Shown: positions 16,538 through 26,553, numbered from the stretch's first letter. The stretch is DNA of 64,000 nucleotides from KBS-96 sp963722585 (GCA_963722585.1 CAVRNU010000020.1:1-64000); one strand, 5' to 3'. The notes: generated by a model not told the origin, from the letters alone. Program-made: numbers and translations.

Positions 16538-19276
16538 ATGGCAAAGTACGTTTATTCGTTCGGTGGAGGCGCAGCGGACGGCAACGGCAAGATGAAGGAC
16601 ACGCTCGGTGGAAAAGGCGCTGGCCTCGCCGAGATGAGCCGTGCCGGAGTGCCGGTACCGCCGGGATTCACGATCTCGACCGAAGTCTGCAACCTTTTTT
16701 TCGAAAACGGCAACAAGGTCCCGAAGGAAGTAGACGACCAGATACACGAGGCGCTCGCAAAGCTCGAGACAGAGATGGGCAAGAAGCTAGGCGGGGCGAG
16801 CGATCCTTTGCTCGTGAGCGTGCGGTCGGGGGCGAAGTTCTCGATGCCGGGCATGATGAACACCATTTTGAATCTCGGCCTGAACGACGAGACCACCGAA
16901 GCACTTGCTAAGAAAACCGGCAATCCCCGCTTCGCTTACGATTGCTACCGCCGGTTTATCCAGATGTTTGGCGAAGTGGCGTTTCACGTCGACATGGCTC
17001 TGTTTGACCACGCCTTCGACGAGCGCAAGAAGAAGGTGAAAGCGAAGCTCGATACCGATCTTACGGCCGAAGACCTGAAGGCAATCATTGACGAATTTAA
17101 GAAGATTTTTAAGAAGCAGGCCGGGCAGCCGTTCCCTCAGAACGCGCTCGAGCAGTTGATGGACGCACGCGATGCCGTGTTCAACTCGTGGAACACGCCA
17201 AAAGCCATTTACTATCGCCGCATGGAAAAGATTCCGGACACGATTGGCACTGCCGCGAACGTGCAGGCAATGGTGTTCGGAAATATGGGCGAGACTTCGG
17301 GCACGGGCGTAGGCTTCACGCGAGATCCATCGACAGGCGAGAAAGCTTTCTATGGCGAGTTCCTGGTCAACGCGCAGGGCGAGGACGTGGTGGCAGGCAT
17401 TCGGACGCCGCAGCCCATCGTCGAACTCGAGAAAGTGATGCCCGAAGCCTACAAGCAGCTTCGCGAAATCACGTCGAACCTCGAAAAACATTATCGCGAC
17501 GTGCAGGATTTCGAATTCACCATCGAAGAAGGCACGCTGTACATGCTGCAAACGCGCAACGGCAAACGCACAGGTCCGGCGGCAGTGCGAATAGCGGTTG
17601 ACATGGTGGAAGAAGGGCTGATCGACAAGAAGGAAGCGGTGCTCAGGGTCGCTCCTTCACAGCTCGATCAATTGCTGCATCCGGTGCTCGATCCGAACGA
17701 GCGCAAGAAGCTGAAGAAAATTGCTTCAGCGAGCGCAGCCTCACCGGGAGCGGCCGTCGGCCGCGCCGCATTTTCTTCCGAAGATGCGGTGGAAATGGCG
17801 GCAAAAGGCCCAGTCATCCTGGTACGCAAGGAAACCACGCCAGACGATATACATGGCATGGACGTCTCGAAGGGCATTCTCACGGCGGTCGGCGGATTAA
17901 CGAGCCATGCGGCGGTTGTGGCGCGCGGCATGGGCCGGCCGTGCGTCGTGGGCGCTTCCTCCATTGAAGTGAGCGAACGAACGAAGACCATGTCTGTCAC
18001 TGCCGATGGAGCCAAACTAACCGTCAAGGAAGGCGAATGGATTTCGCTCGACGGTTCGACAGGCGAAGTCTATCTCGGCCAGTGCAAAACCAACGAGCCC
18101 GATCCCAAGTCGCACTACTTCGCTACGTTTATGGAGTGGGCCGACGAATATCGCGGCGATTTTGGCGTGCGCGCGAACGCCGACATCCCGCGAGACGCAA
18201 AGCAGGCCCGGTTGTTCGGAGCCGAAGGCATCGGCCTGTGCCGGACCGAGCACATGTTCTTCGCCGAAGACCGCATCCCGCACATGCAGGCCATGATTCT
18301 CGCCCGCGACGAAAAGACCCGAAAACAGGCTCTTCAGAAGCTTCTGCCCATGCAGAAGAAAGATTTCGCGGGTCTGTTCGAAGCGATGGACGGCTTCCCT
18401 GTCGTGATCCGCACGCTCGATCCTCCCTTGCATGAATTCCTTCCGAAGCGCGAAAATCTGATGGTCGATATCGCGAAGCTGCCGAATGCGGATTCGAAAA
18501 CCAAGAAAGAGATGGCAGCGACCTATGGCGTTAGCGTCGGAGAGCTGAAGAAGTACTTGCCCGAGTTGCTGGCTCGCGTCGAGGAGCTTCACGAATTCAA
18601 CCCCATGCTGGGTCATCGCGGCTGCCGGCTAGGTATCACTTATCCCGAGATTACGGAAATGCAAGCGCGCGCTATCTTCGAAGCGGCGGTGCAGGTTGCG
18701 AAGAAAGGGAAGAAAGTGATTCCCGAAGTGATGATTCCTCTAATTGGCGGCGTGAAGGAGCTCGAAAACCAGAAGGCGATCGTCACCAAAGTAGCCGAAG
18801 AAGTTCTCGGCAAGAACGGCATGAAAGATTTGAAGTACATGGTGGGAACCATGATCGAGATTCCGCGCGCCGCGCTCACCGCCGACGACGTAGCAAAGGA
18901 GGCGGAATTTTTCAGCTTCGGCACGAACGACTTGACTCAGACTACGATGGGTCTTTCGCGCGACGACTACACGAAGTTTTCGAAGCAGTACGAGGATCTC
19001 AAAATCTTCAAAGCCGATCCGTTTGCGGTTCTCGATCAGGAGGGAGTGGGCAAGCTGGTCGAGTACGCAGTTCAACTCGGCCGCAAGAGCCGCCCCCATC
19101 TCGAGGTCGGCATTTGCGGAGAGCACGGCGGCGAACCGAGTTCGGTGGAATTCTGCTATCGCATCGGCATGGATTACGTGTCGTGCTCGCCGTATCGCGT
19201 GCCGATCGCCCGCCTTGCCGCGGCACAGGCGGCGATTGCCAAAGGTGATAAGAGCGAAGTGATGCGAACGGCGTGA
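16538..19276 (+). CDS. ppdK: pyruvate, phosphate dikinase
   Basis: PPDK reversibly makes PEP from pyruvate, ATP and phosphate through a phosphohistidine that swings between two active sites. The 912 residues fit. MAKYVYSFGGGAADG is the usual start, with AGGAGA upstream at about 16520. The N-terminal ATP-grasp domain includes KGAGLAEMSRAGVPVPPGF and VRSGAKFSMPGMMNTILNLG. The phosphohistidine domain has GGLTSHAAVVARGMGRPCV. The C-terminal PEP/pyruvate barrel has GAEGIGLCRTEHMFF, MLGHRGCRLGITYPEI, SFGTNDLTQTT and GICGEHGG. It may allow PPi-linked glycolysis or gluconeogenesis together with eno/gpmI. Confidence 0.97.
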   Translation: MAKYVYSFGGGAADGNGKMKDTLGGKGAGLAEMSRAGVPVPPGFTISTEVCNLFFENGNKVPKEVDDQIHEALAKLETEMGKKLGGASDPLLVSVRSGAKFSMPGMMNTILNLGLNDETTEALAKKTGNPRFAYDCYRRFIQMFGEVAFHVDMALFDHAFDERKKKVKAKLDTDLTAEDLKAIIDEFKKIFKKQAGQPFPQNALEQLMDARDAVFNSWNTPKAIYYRRMEKIPDTIGTAANVQAMVFGNMGETSGTGVGFTRDPSTGEKAFYGEFLVNAQGEDVVAGIRTPQPIVELEKVMPEAYKQLREITSNLEKHYRDVQDFEFTIEEGTLYMLQTRNGKRTGPAAVRIAVDMVEEGLIDKKEAVLRVAPSQLDQLLHPVLDPNERKKLKKIASASAASPGAAVGRAAFSSEDAVEMAAKGPVILVRKETTPDDIHGMDVSKGILTAVGGLTSHAAVVARGMGRPCVVGASSIEVSERTKTMSVTADGAKLTVKEGEWISLDGSTGEVYLGQCKTNEPDPKSHYFATFMEWADEYRGDFGVRANADIPRDAKQARLFGAEGIGLCRTEHMFFAEDRIPHMQAMILARDEKTRKQALQKLLPMQKKDFAGLFEAMDGFPVVIRTLDPPLHEFLPKRENLMVDIAKLPNADSKTKKEMAATYGVSVGELKKYLPELLARVEELHEFNPMLGHRGCRLGITYPEITEMQARAIFEAAVQVAKKGKKVIPEVMIPLIGGVKELENQKAIVTKVAEEVLGKNGMKDLKYMVGTMIEIPRAALTADDVAKEAEFFSFGTNDLTQTTMGLSRDDYTKFSKQYEDLKIFKADPFAVLDQEGVGKLVEYAVQLGRKSRPHLEVGICGEHGGEPSSVEFCYRIGMDYVSCSPYRVPIARLAAAQAAIAKGDKSEVMRTA

Positions 19277-19285
19277 TTCATTTGT

Positions 19286-20443
19286 ATGCGCTTTTATCTC
19301 GGTCTCCTCGCGGCGCTCTCCGTTTTGTTTCTGAGCGCCGCGTGCTCGTCTTCGCCTGAAGCGACCGCCTCGGCCCATAACACAAGCTCGCCGTCGAAGA
19401 CTACGCCAAGCCTCAACCTGTTGCCGGGCATGCCTCCCGTGGACGATCCAAACGATATTTATTCCGCAGATCGTCCAAACGAGCTTTCACCGGCGGTTCA
19501 AGGGTTTCCATCGCTCGTTTATGTTCCGAATTCGAAGAGCAATTCAGTCAGCATCGTTGATCCGAAAACGTTTAAGGTTATTCGATCGTTTCCTGTTGGG
19601 AAAGAGCCGCAGCATGTCGTTCCTTCGTGGGATTTGAAGAAACTATGGGTTGCGCAGGACCTGCAGGATCAACTCACGCTGATCGACCCCGCGACGGGAC
19701 AGAAGGGCGAAACCATTCACGTCGACGATCCGTATAACGTCTACTTCACGCCAGACGGAAAGTACTCGATTATTTGCGCTGAGCGCGAGAAGCGCCTGGA
19801 TTTTCGAGATTCTCAGACCATGAAAGTAGTCCATCGCATTCCCGTTCCTTGCGATGGCGTGAACCACATTGACTTTTCAATCGACGGGCGCTATCTGCTC
19901 GCGACTTGCGAGTTCTCGGGCGAGCTGCTGAAGGTTGACGTCGCCAATCAAAAAGTGATGGGAACCCTCAAGCTGAAACCGGCCGGAATGCCGCAGGACG
20001 TAAAGCTCGCGCCGGACGGAAAACTTTTCTATGTCGCAAACATGGAAGCCAACGGCGTTCATGTCGTGGACGGGGACAATCTGAAGAGCATCAGTTTTAT
20101 TCCCACTGGGAAAGGCGCTCACGGCCTTTACGTCAGCCGCGATTCGAAATACCTCTACGTCGCAAACCGCGGTGAGGGATCCGTTACGCTCATCGATTTT
20201 CGAACTCGCGAGATAGCGGCAAAATGGAAAATTCCTGGAGGCGGAAGCCCCGATATGGGGGGCGTCTCGGCCGATGGGAAGCAGCTTTGGCTATCGGGAC
20301 GATACGACAGCGTCGTGTATGTTTTCGATACTGGCGATGGTCACCTGCTCGCGAAAATTCCCGTCGGCAAGGGTCCGCACGGATTGTGTGTTTATCCTCA
20401 ACCGGGCCGCTATTCACTCGGTCACACGGGTATCTTTCGCTAA
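19286..20443 (+). CDS. YVTN-family beta-propeller lipoprotein
   Basis: A 385-residue lipoprotein: the signal peptide ends in lipobox LSAAC (Cys at about residue 20), then a Ser/Pro-rich linker. Seven blades of a YncE/YVTN-type propeller follow, each with text like YVPNSKSNSVSIVDPKTFKV, LWVAQDLQDQLTLIDPATG, FYVANMEANGVHVVD and LYVANRGEGSVTLIDF. Such proteins are exported binding or enzymatic propellers with no single known reaction. It begins 9 bp after ppdK, perhaps by readthrough. No active-site residues are identifiable. Confidence 0.85.
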   Translation: MRFYLGLLAALSVLFLSAACSSSPEATASAHNTSSPSKTTPSLNLLPGMPPVDDPNDIYSADRPNELSPAVQGFPSLVYVPNSKSNSVSIVDPKTFKVIRSFPVGKEPQHVVPSWDLKKLWVAQDLQDQLTLIDPATGQKGETIHVDDPYNVYFTPDGKYSIICAEREKRLDFRDSQTMKVVHRIPVPCDGVNHIDFSIDGRYLLATCEFSGELLKVDVANQKVMGTLKLKPAGMPQDVKLAPDGKLFYVANMEANGVHVVDGDNLKSISFIPTGKGAHGLYVSRDSKYLYVANRGEGSVTLIDFRTREIAAKWKIPGGGSPDMGGVSADGKQLWLSGRYDSVVYVFDTGDGHLLAKIPVGKGPHGLCVYPQPGRYSLGHTGIFR

Positions 20444-20447
20444 TTGG

Positions 20448-20967
20448 ATGCCGGTTTTGCGGGGAAATGTCGAGCCATGGCTGCGGGGACGCTCTGGAGG
20501 GAGTTTCGCTCGCGGTAATGCCGTTGTTCTTCTGCTTTGCCAACGTTCGGGAGGACCTGCGCCGGCATGTGGCGGATCTGACGAAGGAACAAATATGGAA
20601 GAAGCTGGGAAGCAATGCGCCGGTAGGGTTTCACCTCCGTCACATTTCGGAAAGCGTGGACCGGCTTCTCACGTATCTCGAAGGCGGCCAGCTCACGGAA
20701 GAGCAGCTCGAGTTTCTGAGGCGCGAATCGGACCCAGGCGCGAGCTTCGATGAGCTGTTTATGGATCTCGACCGGCAATTGAGCGCGGCAGAGCACAGGC
20801 TGATGAAGCTCGACACTTCCGACCTGAACGCAGCCCGTTATGTGGGGCGGGCGCGGCTGGAGGTTACCTTTCTCGGGCTGCTCATTCACATCGCCGAGCA
20901 CACACAGCGCCATTTGGGCCAGGCGATTACGACGGCTAAGGTGATTCGGCATGTGAGCGACAAGTAG
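20448..20967 (+). CDS. DinB-family protein, frameshifted near 20489
   Basis: The body from about 20493 reads LEGVSLAVMPLFFCFANVRE, GFHLRHISESVDRLLTYLEG and HIAEHTQRHLGQAITTAK, which fits the DinB four-helix bundle; the His residues in FHLRHI and HIAEHTQRH are the usual metal ligands. The natural start MPVLRGNVEPWLRG (ATG 20448) lies in another frame, and EPWLRG is typical of the N-terminus. One surplus base in the GGGG run at about 20486-20490 explains the split; corrected length is about 172 residues. DinB-like proteins include thiol-dependent S-transferases; substrate is unknown. Confidence 0.72.
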
Positions 20968-21078
20968 GTTTTCGCCGGTGATGGCGGCGCGTTCGTCGAT
21001 CTCGAGGCTGCGTTCGCCGAATGAGGCTTCAACGCGGTTTGAAAGCTGGTTATGATCGCTTCGGAAAGGAAGTTTTTC

Positions 21079-21766
21079 ATGCCCGCTTATGTATCTAGCT
21101 TAAAGCCTTATAAAGGTTTGGGAATGGAGGGGGCCGTTGCAAAGTGGTATTCGGCGCTTACTAAGAAATCGCTCGATGAGTTTAAGGCGCTTGCGCAACG
21201 GGTGGCTGAAGGAATTCCGCCTGAGGGTAGCGTGCTCGAAGTGGCTCCCGGGCCGGGATATTTTGCGATTGAACTGGCGAAGCTAGGCGATTATCAGATC
21301 GCTGGACTGGACATCAGCAAAACATTTGTCGAGATCGCTCGCGCGAATGCCGCGAGAGCGGGTGTGCGGGTTGCCTTTCATCTCGGTAACGCGTCCAGTA
21401 TGATATTCGGCGACAACACATTCGACTTTGTTCTGTGCCGGGCCGCTTTCAAGAATTTCAGCGAGCCGGTTCGGGCGCTCGAGGAGATGCATCGCGTTCT
21501 TAAGCCTGGCGGGCAGAGCGCTGATTATCGATCTGCGCGGAGACGCGTCAAACGACGCGATCAAAGAGGCCGTAAATGGAATGCGGCTGGGCGCCGTGAA
21601 CGGAATGATAACTAAACTGACGTTTCGTTTCATGCTGCTCAAGCGAGCTTACACAAAGAGTGGATTCGAAGAAATGATTTCAAAGACAAAGTTTCGCGAT
21701 ACGGAGATTCGAGAGAGCCTGACGGGACTCGAAATATTGCTGAAGAAAGATCGCGACGCGTCGTAA
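21079..21766 (+). CDS. class I SAM-dependent methyltransferase, frameshifted near 21510
   Basis: ATG 21079 has AAGGAAG seven bases upstream. The N-terminal part has motif I VLEVAPGPGYFAIELAKLG, motif II ending GLDISKTFVEIA, FDFVLCRAAFKNF and EEMHRVLKPGG, as in UbiE/Methyltransf_11 proteins. The frame then breaks; the correct continuation is RALIIDLRGDASNDAIKEAV to LKKDRDAS. Removing one G from GGCGGGC (21507-21513) gives exactly 228 residues. The substrate is unknown. The stop directly abuts the stop of the convergent oxidoreductase gene (21766/21767). Confidence 0.8.
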
Positions 21767-23116
21767 TCACATGCGGACAGATTTAGACTCGGAATCGAAA
21801 TAGACCGGCTGTTTGCGGAAGTAGGATTCATTGGCCATGTGGCAGGCGATGGCGGCGTGATTGCCGAACACGGCGTCCTCGGCAACCGGTTTCCGGGTTT
21901 TGACGGCCTGAAAGAAGTTCCAGAGGTGCGGGCGCACATCGTCCCAATCGTTACCCTGGAAGACGGTGTCGCGGCTAAGGGGTTCGTGGCCAGGGGCTGG
22001 ATCGTGTTCGCGATGCCAGGCGGTTTCATACTCGAGTCGCATTTGGCTGGGGAAGCTGCCCGCGTAGTAACTCGGGCTTTCATCGGTGCCGGTTTGGGGA
22101 ATGAAGCGCAGCGAAGTGCCGCTCGCTTCGAGAATACCCTTGGGGCCGAGGAAGCGGGCCATTTCAGGTGTCTCGGCGGCCAGGCTTAGGCGCACGTAAA
22201 CCGGGATTCCGTGATAATCGAACAGCACGCATTGGAGATCGGGCATGTTGCGTCCGTCTTTCCATCGAAAGATGCCGCCTAACGCGGAAGCCGAACGCGG
22301 CGCTTCGTTCCAGCCGAGGGTGTACAGCATTCCGCTGAGAAGATGAACCATCAGGTCGCCGGCAACACCGGTGCCATATTCGTGCCAGCAGCGCCAGCGT
22401 GCGAAGCGGTATTTGTCGAAGGGGATTTTGGGCGCGTCATTCAGCCAGGTGTCCCAGTCGATGGTTTCGGGCGAGGCGTCAAAGGGAGGAGGATACTCCC
22501 AGGCTCCGTTTGGGCTGTTGCGTCCGAGGCTGAGCTCGACCATTTCGACGTCCCCGATGACGCCCGCGTGGTACATCTCGCGGGCCTTGGCGCATAGAAC
22601 GGAGCTGACGCGCTGGGAGCCGATCTGTACGATGCGATGGTTGCGCTGGGCGGCTTCGACCATGGCGAAGCCCTGCGGAATTGTGTGCGACATGGGTTTT
22701 TCGCAATAGATATCTTTGCCGGCATTGCAGGCGTCTACGACGACGCGCATGTGCCAGTGGTCGGGCACGGCGGCGATCAGGCAGTCGATGTCCTTCCGTT
22801 CGAGTAATTCGTGATAGCGGCGTGTTGTGGGAAGGGTTGGATTATTCGTGATCTGGCGCGCAAGCGTGTGACGGCCATCATAGAGATCGGCGGCGGCGCC
22901 GCAGGTGACGCCGGGAAGCGTGAGGGCATTTGAGAGGAGGCCCGAGCCTTGCATGCCGATACCAATGATGCCGAGGCGAGTGCGACCGCCGGCCGGCGCC
23001 GGTTGGTTGGTTTGGGCAAAGAGAGGATCTTCTAGAAACGCGGGCGTGGAGCTGAGGACGCCGCTCGCGGCAACCGCGCTCGTCAGAAAGTGGCGACGGT
23101 GAAAAGGGTTGTTCAC
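21767..23116 (-). CDS. Tat-exported Gfo/Idh/MocA family oxidoreductase
   Basis: The 449-residue protein begins NPFHRRHFLTSAVAASG, a twin-arginine signal. The Rossmann domain follows with LGIIGIGMQGSGL, then DCLIAAVPDHWHMRVVVDAC, and the signature DIYCEKPMSHT, whose Lys-Pro is conserved in this NAD(P)-dependent sugar dehydrogenase family. The C-terminal alpha/beta domain contains HEYGTGVAGDLMVHLL, with the usual Asp-His region. It is probably a periplasmic oxidoreductase with a pre-bound cofactor. Substrate is unknown. Confidence 0.9.
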   Translation of the reverse strand: MNNPFHRRHFLTSAVAASGVLSSTPAFLEDPLFAQTNQPAPAGGRTRLGIIGIGMQGSGLLSNALTLPGVTCGAAADLYDGRHTLARQITNNPTLPTTRRYHELLERKDIDCLIAAVPDHWHMRVVVDACNAGKDIYCEKPMSHTIPQGFAMVEAAQRNHRIVQIGSQRVSSVLCAKAREMYHAGVIGDVEMVELSLGRNSPNGAWEYPPPFDASPETIDWDTWLNDAPKIPFDKYRFARWRCWHEYGTGVAGDLMVHLLSGMLYTLGWNEAPRSASALGGIFRWKDGRNMPDLQCVLFDYHGIPVYVRLSLAAETPEMARFLGPKGILEASGTSLRFIPQTGTDESPSYYAGSFPSQMRLEYETAWHREHDPAPGHEPLSRDTVFQGNDWDDVRPHLWNFFQAVKTRKPVAEDAVFGNHAAIACHMANESYFRKQPVYFDSESKSVRM

Positions 23117-23175
23117 GGTGATCTCCCGATGGGAGTGAGTTTATTATATGGGCCCATTGACCGGTCTGTTGGGCC

Positions 23176-23197
23176 GGGCGCTCACGCTTCCGGCTCC
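23176..23197. repeat. 22-bp dispersed intergenic repeat, copy 1
   Basis: The sequence starting GGGCGCTCACGC and ending CCGGCTCC is identical over 22 bp at 44713-44734. Both copies lie just outside genes. The function is unknown. Confidence 0.6.
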
Positions 23198-23201
23198 TTG
23201 G

Positions 23202-24362
23202 CTATTTAGGAAGGGTAAAACGGAAATCGGAGCCGTTCTTTCCGTCGCTTTCCACCCAAATGCGGCCACCATGATTTTCGACAATCTTGCGGCAGATGGC
23301 GAGTCCAATGCCGGTGCCGGGAACATCTCTTCCATGGAGACGCTTGAAAACACCGAAGACGTGATTGGCGTACTCGGGCTTGATTCCGACGCCATTGTCC
23401 CGAACCGAAATGACCCACTCCTCGGCGGAATCTTCGGCCGTGACGTGGATGAGCGGGGGAAGGCCGCTTTTGTATTTGAGCGAATTGCTAAGTAGGTTTT
23501 GAAACAACTGGGTCATCTGCGTCTCGTTAGCAATTACCTCCGGCAGCTCGTCATGTGTGGCCGTGGCGTTGCGTTCGCGAAAAGAATGGTCGAGATTCAG
23601 GAGGGCCCACTGAAGGGCGTTCGCGAGCTCGAAGGGAGCGCGTTTCAATTCCGAGGCGGCGCCCACGCGGGAATAGGTCAGCAGATCGCTGATTAATGTA
23701 TTCATGCGGCTGACGCCTTCGACGATGAATGCCGTGTATTCGGAGGCGTCCTTGTCGCCGCCGTAACGGCGCTCGAGCAACTGGGCGTAGCTCGAAATAG
23801 TTCTTAACGGCTCCTGAAGATCGTGACTCGCGGCATAGGCAAACTGCTGGAGCTCCTCGTTGGCTTTGCGCAGGGCTTCCATGGACTGGTAGAGAGCGCG
23901 CTCGGCGCGTTTCCGATCGGTCACATCGACGAAGGCGGCGACAACGCGCCGGACATTTCCGTTCTCGTCGAATAGCGGCTTGGCGTTACCGTAAATGTCG
24001 TATCGAATGCCGTCGTCGCGAACGATCTCGAGCTCATCGTGGATCTCTTGCCCGAGGCGGCCCGCTTTTCGAATTGGCAAATCCTGGGCGTCGACCCGCT
24101 TGCCGTCGCGGCAGATATGGAATGGCAGGTCTTTGGCAGCCGGTCCAATTTCGGCGATATTGAAGTCAGTTTCGACTCCGAGCAAAGCGGCAAAGGCCGG
24201 ATTGGCTTCGATTTCATTAGCATTCGCGTCGGCAGAGATGGCGATAGGGACGGGAAGCATGGTGACGATCGACGAGAGGTCGGCGAGACGCGCCTTTAGC
24301 TCGGCATTTTCGCGTTTTAAGCGCTCATTCTCGTCATCAGCCGGATGAGCGGATGCGTCCAT
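23202..24362 (-). CDS. PAS-domain sensor histidine kinase
   Basis: The 386-residue kinase has no membrane segment, so it is cytoplasmic. A short coiled coil (about residues 10-28), one PAS/PAC domain (about 30-150), a HisKA domain with FAYAASHDLQEPLRTI (phospho-His at about 178) and an HATPase_c domain with NLLSNSLKY (N box), VRDNGVGI (G1) and GTGIGLAICRKIVENHGG (G2) follow. The layout resembles Cph1/bacteriophytochrome-type kinases. No response regulator is adjacent, so the partner is unknown. The signal would be sensed by the PAS domain. Confidence 0.9.
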   Translation of the reverse strand: MDASAHPADDENERLKRENAELKARLADLSSIVTMLPVPIAISADANANEIEANPAFAALLGVETDFNIAEIGPAAKDLPFHICRDGKRVDAQDLPIRKAGRLGQEIHDELEIVRDDGIRYDIYGNAKPLFDENGNVRRVVAAFVDVTDRKRAERALYQSMEALRKANEELQQFAYAASHDLQEPLRTISSYAQLLERRYGGDKDASEYTAFIVEGVSRMNTLISDLLTYSRVGAASELKRAPFELANALQWALLNLDHSFRERNATATHDELPEVIANETQMTQLFQNLLSNSLKYKSGLPPLIHVTAEDSAEEWVISVRDNGVGIKPEYANHVFGVFKRLHGRDVPGTGIGLAICRKIVENHGGRIWVESDGKNGSDFRFTLPK

Positions 24363-24453
24363 GAAGTAATGACAAGCCTTTCAGAGTTGGAACATACGTC
24401 TAAGGGCGCGACGGCCGCTTTGAAAGGTTAGACGCAAACTTGAGAAATCCTTA

Positions 24454-26514
24454 TCACGTAGTTGTTAAAAGTCCCGATCTTTCGAGCAATGCATTGGCGT
24501 CCGGGTCTCTGCCCATGAAATTTCGATAGAGCTGGGCGGGATCGTCGCTGTCGCCCCTTTCGAGAATTTCCCTGCGATAGGCCAAGCCGGCGGCGGTCTG
24601 GAAGATCCCTTCCTGCTTAAAGCGGGTGAAAGCGTCGGCATCCAAAACCTCGGCCCATTTGTAGGAGTAGTACCCTGCACCATATCCGACGGGATTACCG
24701 AAAAGATGGGTAAAGCTGGCGATCATACCGTATTTTTCAGGTACGGGAACGGGCGCGAACTGAGCCAGGATGTCGCGGCTGTATTGCATCAGATCGCCAC
24801 CGGCGGCGGTATCGAATTCGCGGTGGAGCTTCAGATCGGCAATGCCGAAACCCAGCTGGCGCATCTGGGCGTTGGCACTCCTGAAATTTCGCGCGCGCTT
24901 CATTTTTTCGAACAGGTCGCCGGGAATGGGATCGCCGGTTTTATAGTGGCGTGCGAACAGATCGATGGCGTCGCGCTCCATGCACCAGTTTTCCATGATC
25001 TGGGAAGGCAACTCGACAAAATCCCAGGGGACGTTGGTACCGCAGAGGGTTCGGACGGGAACGCGGCTCAGCACATGATGGAGCAAATGACCAAATTCGT
25101 GGAAAATGGTTTCAACTTCGCGATGAGTTAAGAGCGAAGCGGTATCGGCAACAGGCGGCGTCAAGTTGCCGCAGATCAGACCAAGGTGGGGCTCTCCGTG
25201 ATCGGGATTTCCGGTTACAAGCGAATCCATCCACGCGCCGCCACGCTTGTTTTCTCTCGGGAACCAATCGGTATAAAAGCCGCCCAGCGGCATGCCGGAT
25301 TGGTCATCTTCCACCCTGTAATATTTCACGGCAGGATCCCAGCCTCGGATGGAAGGCTCTTGTCTGACGCGGATTCGAAGCAGACGGGAGAAGATCTCGA
25401 ACATGCCGGCGACGACGTTCTCGAGCTGAAAATACGGGCGGAGCTCTTCCTCATCGAATTCGTAGAGCGCGGCGCGCTGTTTTTCAGCGAGGTATGAGAC
25501 GTCCCAAGGTTCGATGTTCGGATAGCCCAAGCCGCGCGCAAAATCCTCGAGGCTCGCGTTTTCACGTTCAAACGCGGCAAGAGTCTTCTCGCGCAAATCT
25601 TCGAGGAAATGCTGGGCCTGGGCTCCGTTGCGGGCCATGCGATCCTCGAGGACGAGATCGGCAAAGTCGGCGTAACCGAGAAGTCTCGCTTTGTCGCGGC
25701 GAAGGCTGAGGATCTGGTAGATGAGATCGCGGTTATCGTAAGGCTCGGCGGTACCGCGCGCGTTCGAACCCTCCCAAAGCTCGCGGCGCAGATTGCGGTC
25801 ATCGAGATAGGTCATGGCCGCGATATAGCTGGGCGCCTGGAGCGTCAAGCGCCAGCCGTCCTTGCCTTTCGAACGTGCGCTTTCGCGCGCGGCGAGCTGG
25901 GCCGATTCAGGCAAGCCGGCGAGCTGAGACTCGGTTGTCAGGTGCAACTCGTAGGCGTTGGTGGCATCGAGGACATTCTCTGAAAATCGAGTCGTTACTT
26001 CAGTAAGCTCGACGTCGATCTTTTCGAGTTTCTTCTTTCCCGAGGCGTCGAGATCGGCTCCGGCGCGCCGGAAGCCGGAGATCGTCTTTTCGAGGAATCG
26101 CTTGTGGACTCCGGAAAGAGTTTGTGATGACGAGCTTTCGGCGACCGTCTTTATGCCCGACCACAAGTTGCTATTCAGAGGGATGGAGGAGTAGAACGCG
26201 CTGACGGGCCCTTGCACATTATTATGAGCGGCGCGCAAGGCGGGAGTAGTAACGACGGATTCCAAGTGGCGGACGAGAGCCATCGCGTAGTCGAGCGGCT
26301 CGGTAGCCCGGTCAAGACCGAGTAGAACATCTTCGTACGTTTTAGGCGTTGCGGGATCGCCAAGCCGGTCGATCCTGGTTTGCATTTCGCCGAGCAGCTC
26401 GGTTATCGCAGGCTCTATGTGCTCGGATTTGATGCGATCGAAAGGAACCGGGAACGACGGTTCCAACAACGGATTTCTAGTCGCCTTTTCCTGGCTGAGC
26501 TCTTCTATTGCCAC
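24454..26514 (-). CDS. M3 family oligopeptidase (oligopeptidase A/PrlC-like)
   Basis: A zinc metallopeptidase of 686 residues that degrades short peptides in the cytoplasm. The zinc site is TIFHEFGHLLHHVLS (HExxH), with the downstream Glu in the following helix. Other family text: FVELPSQIMENWCME, YGMIASFTHLFGNPVGYGAGYYSYKWAEVLDAD. No signal peptide. It lies next to an exported M13 peptidase gene on the same strand (39-bp gap), which suggests co-expression. Confidence 0.93.
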   Translation of the reverse strand: MAIEELSQEKATRNPLLEPSFPVPFDRIKSEHIEPAITELLGEMQTRIDRLGDPATPKTYEDVLLGLDRATEPLDYAMALVRHLESVVTTPALRAAHNNVQGPVSAFYSSIPLNSNLWSGIKTVAESSSSQTLSGVHKRFLEKTISGFRRAGADLDASGKKKLEKIDVELTEVTTRFSENVLDATNAYELHLTTESQLAGLPESAQLAARESARSKGKDGWRLTLQAPSYIAAMTYLDDRNLRRELWEGSNARGTAEPYDNRDLIYQILSLRRDKARLLGYADFADLVLEDRMARNGAQAQHFLEDLREKTLAAFERENASLEDFARGLGYPNIEPWDVSYLAEKQRAALYEFDEEELRPYFQLENVVAGMFEIFSRLLRIRVRQEPSIRGWDPAVKYYRVEDDQSGMPLGGFYTDWFPRENKRGGAWMDSLVTGNPDHGEPHLGLICGNLTPPVADTASLLTHREVETIFHEFGHLLHHVLSRVPVRTLCGTNVPWDFVELPSQIMENWCMERDAIDLFARHYKTGDPIPGDLFEKMKRARNFRSANAQMRQLGFGIADLKLHREFDTAAGGDLMQYSRDILAQFAPVPVPEKYGMIASFTHLFGNPVGYGAGYYSYKWAEVLDADAFTRFKQEGIFQTAAGLAYRREILERGDSDDPAQLYRNFMGRDPDANALLERSGLLTTT

Positions 26515-26553
26515 ATGTTCTCCGGGGCGGGACGCGTTTGACGCGGCTGCATG

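Noticed and set aside
20224..20447. DinB extension into the lipoprotein gene
   Set aside because: It overlaps the coding sequence of the YVTN protein and has no DinB similarity; the natural start is in another frame at 20448.
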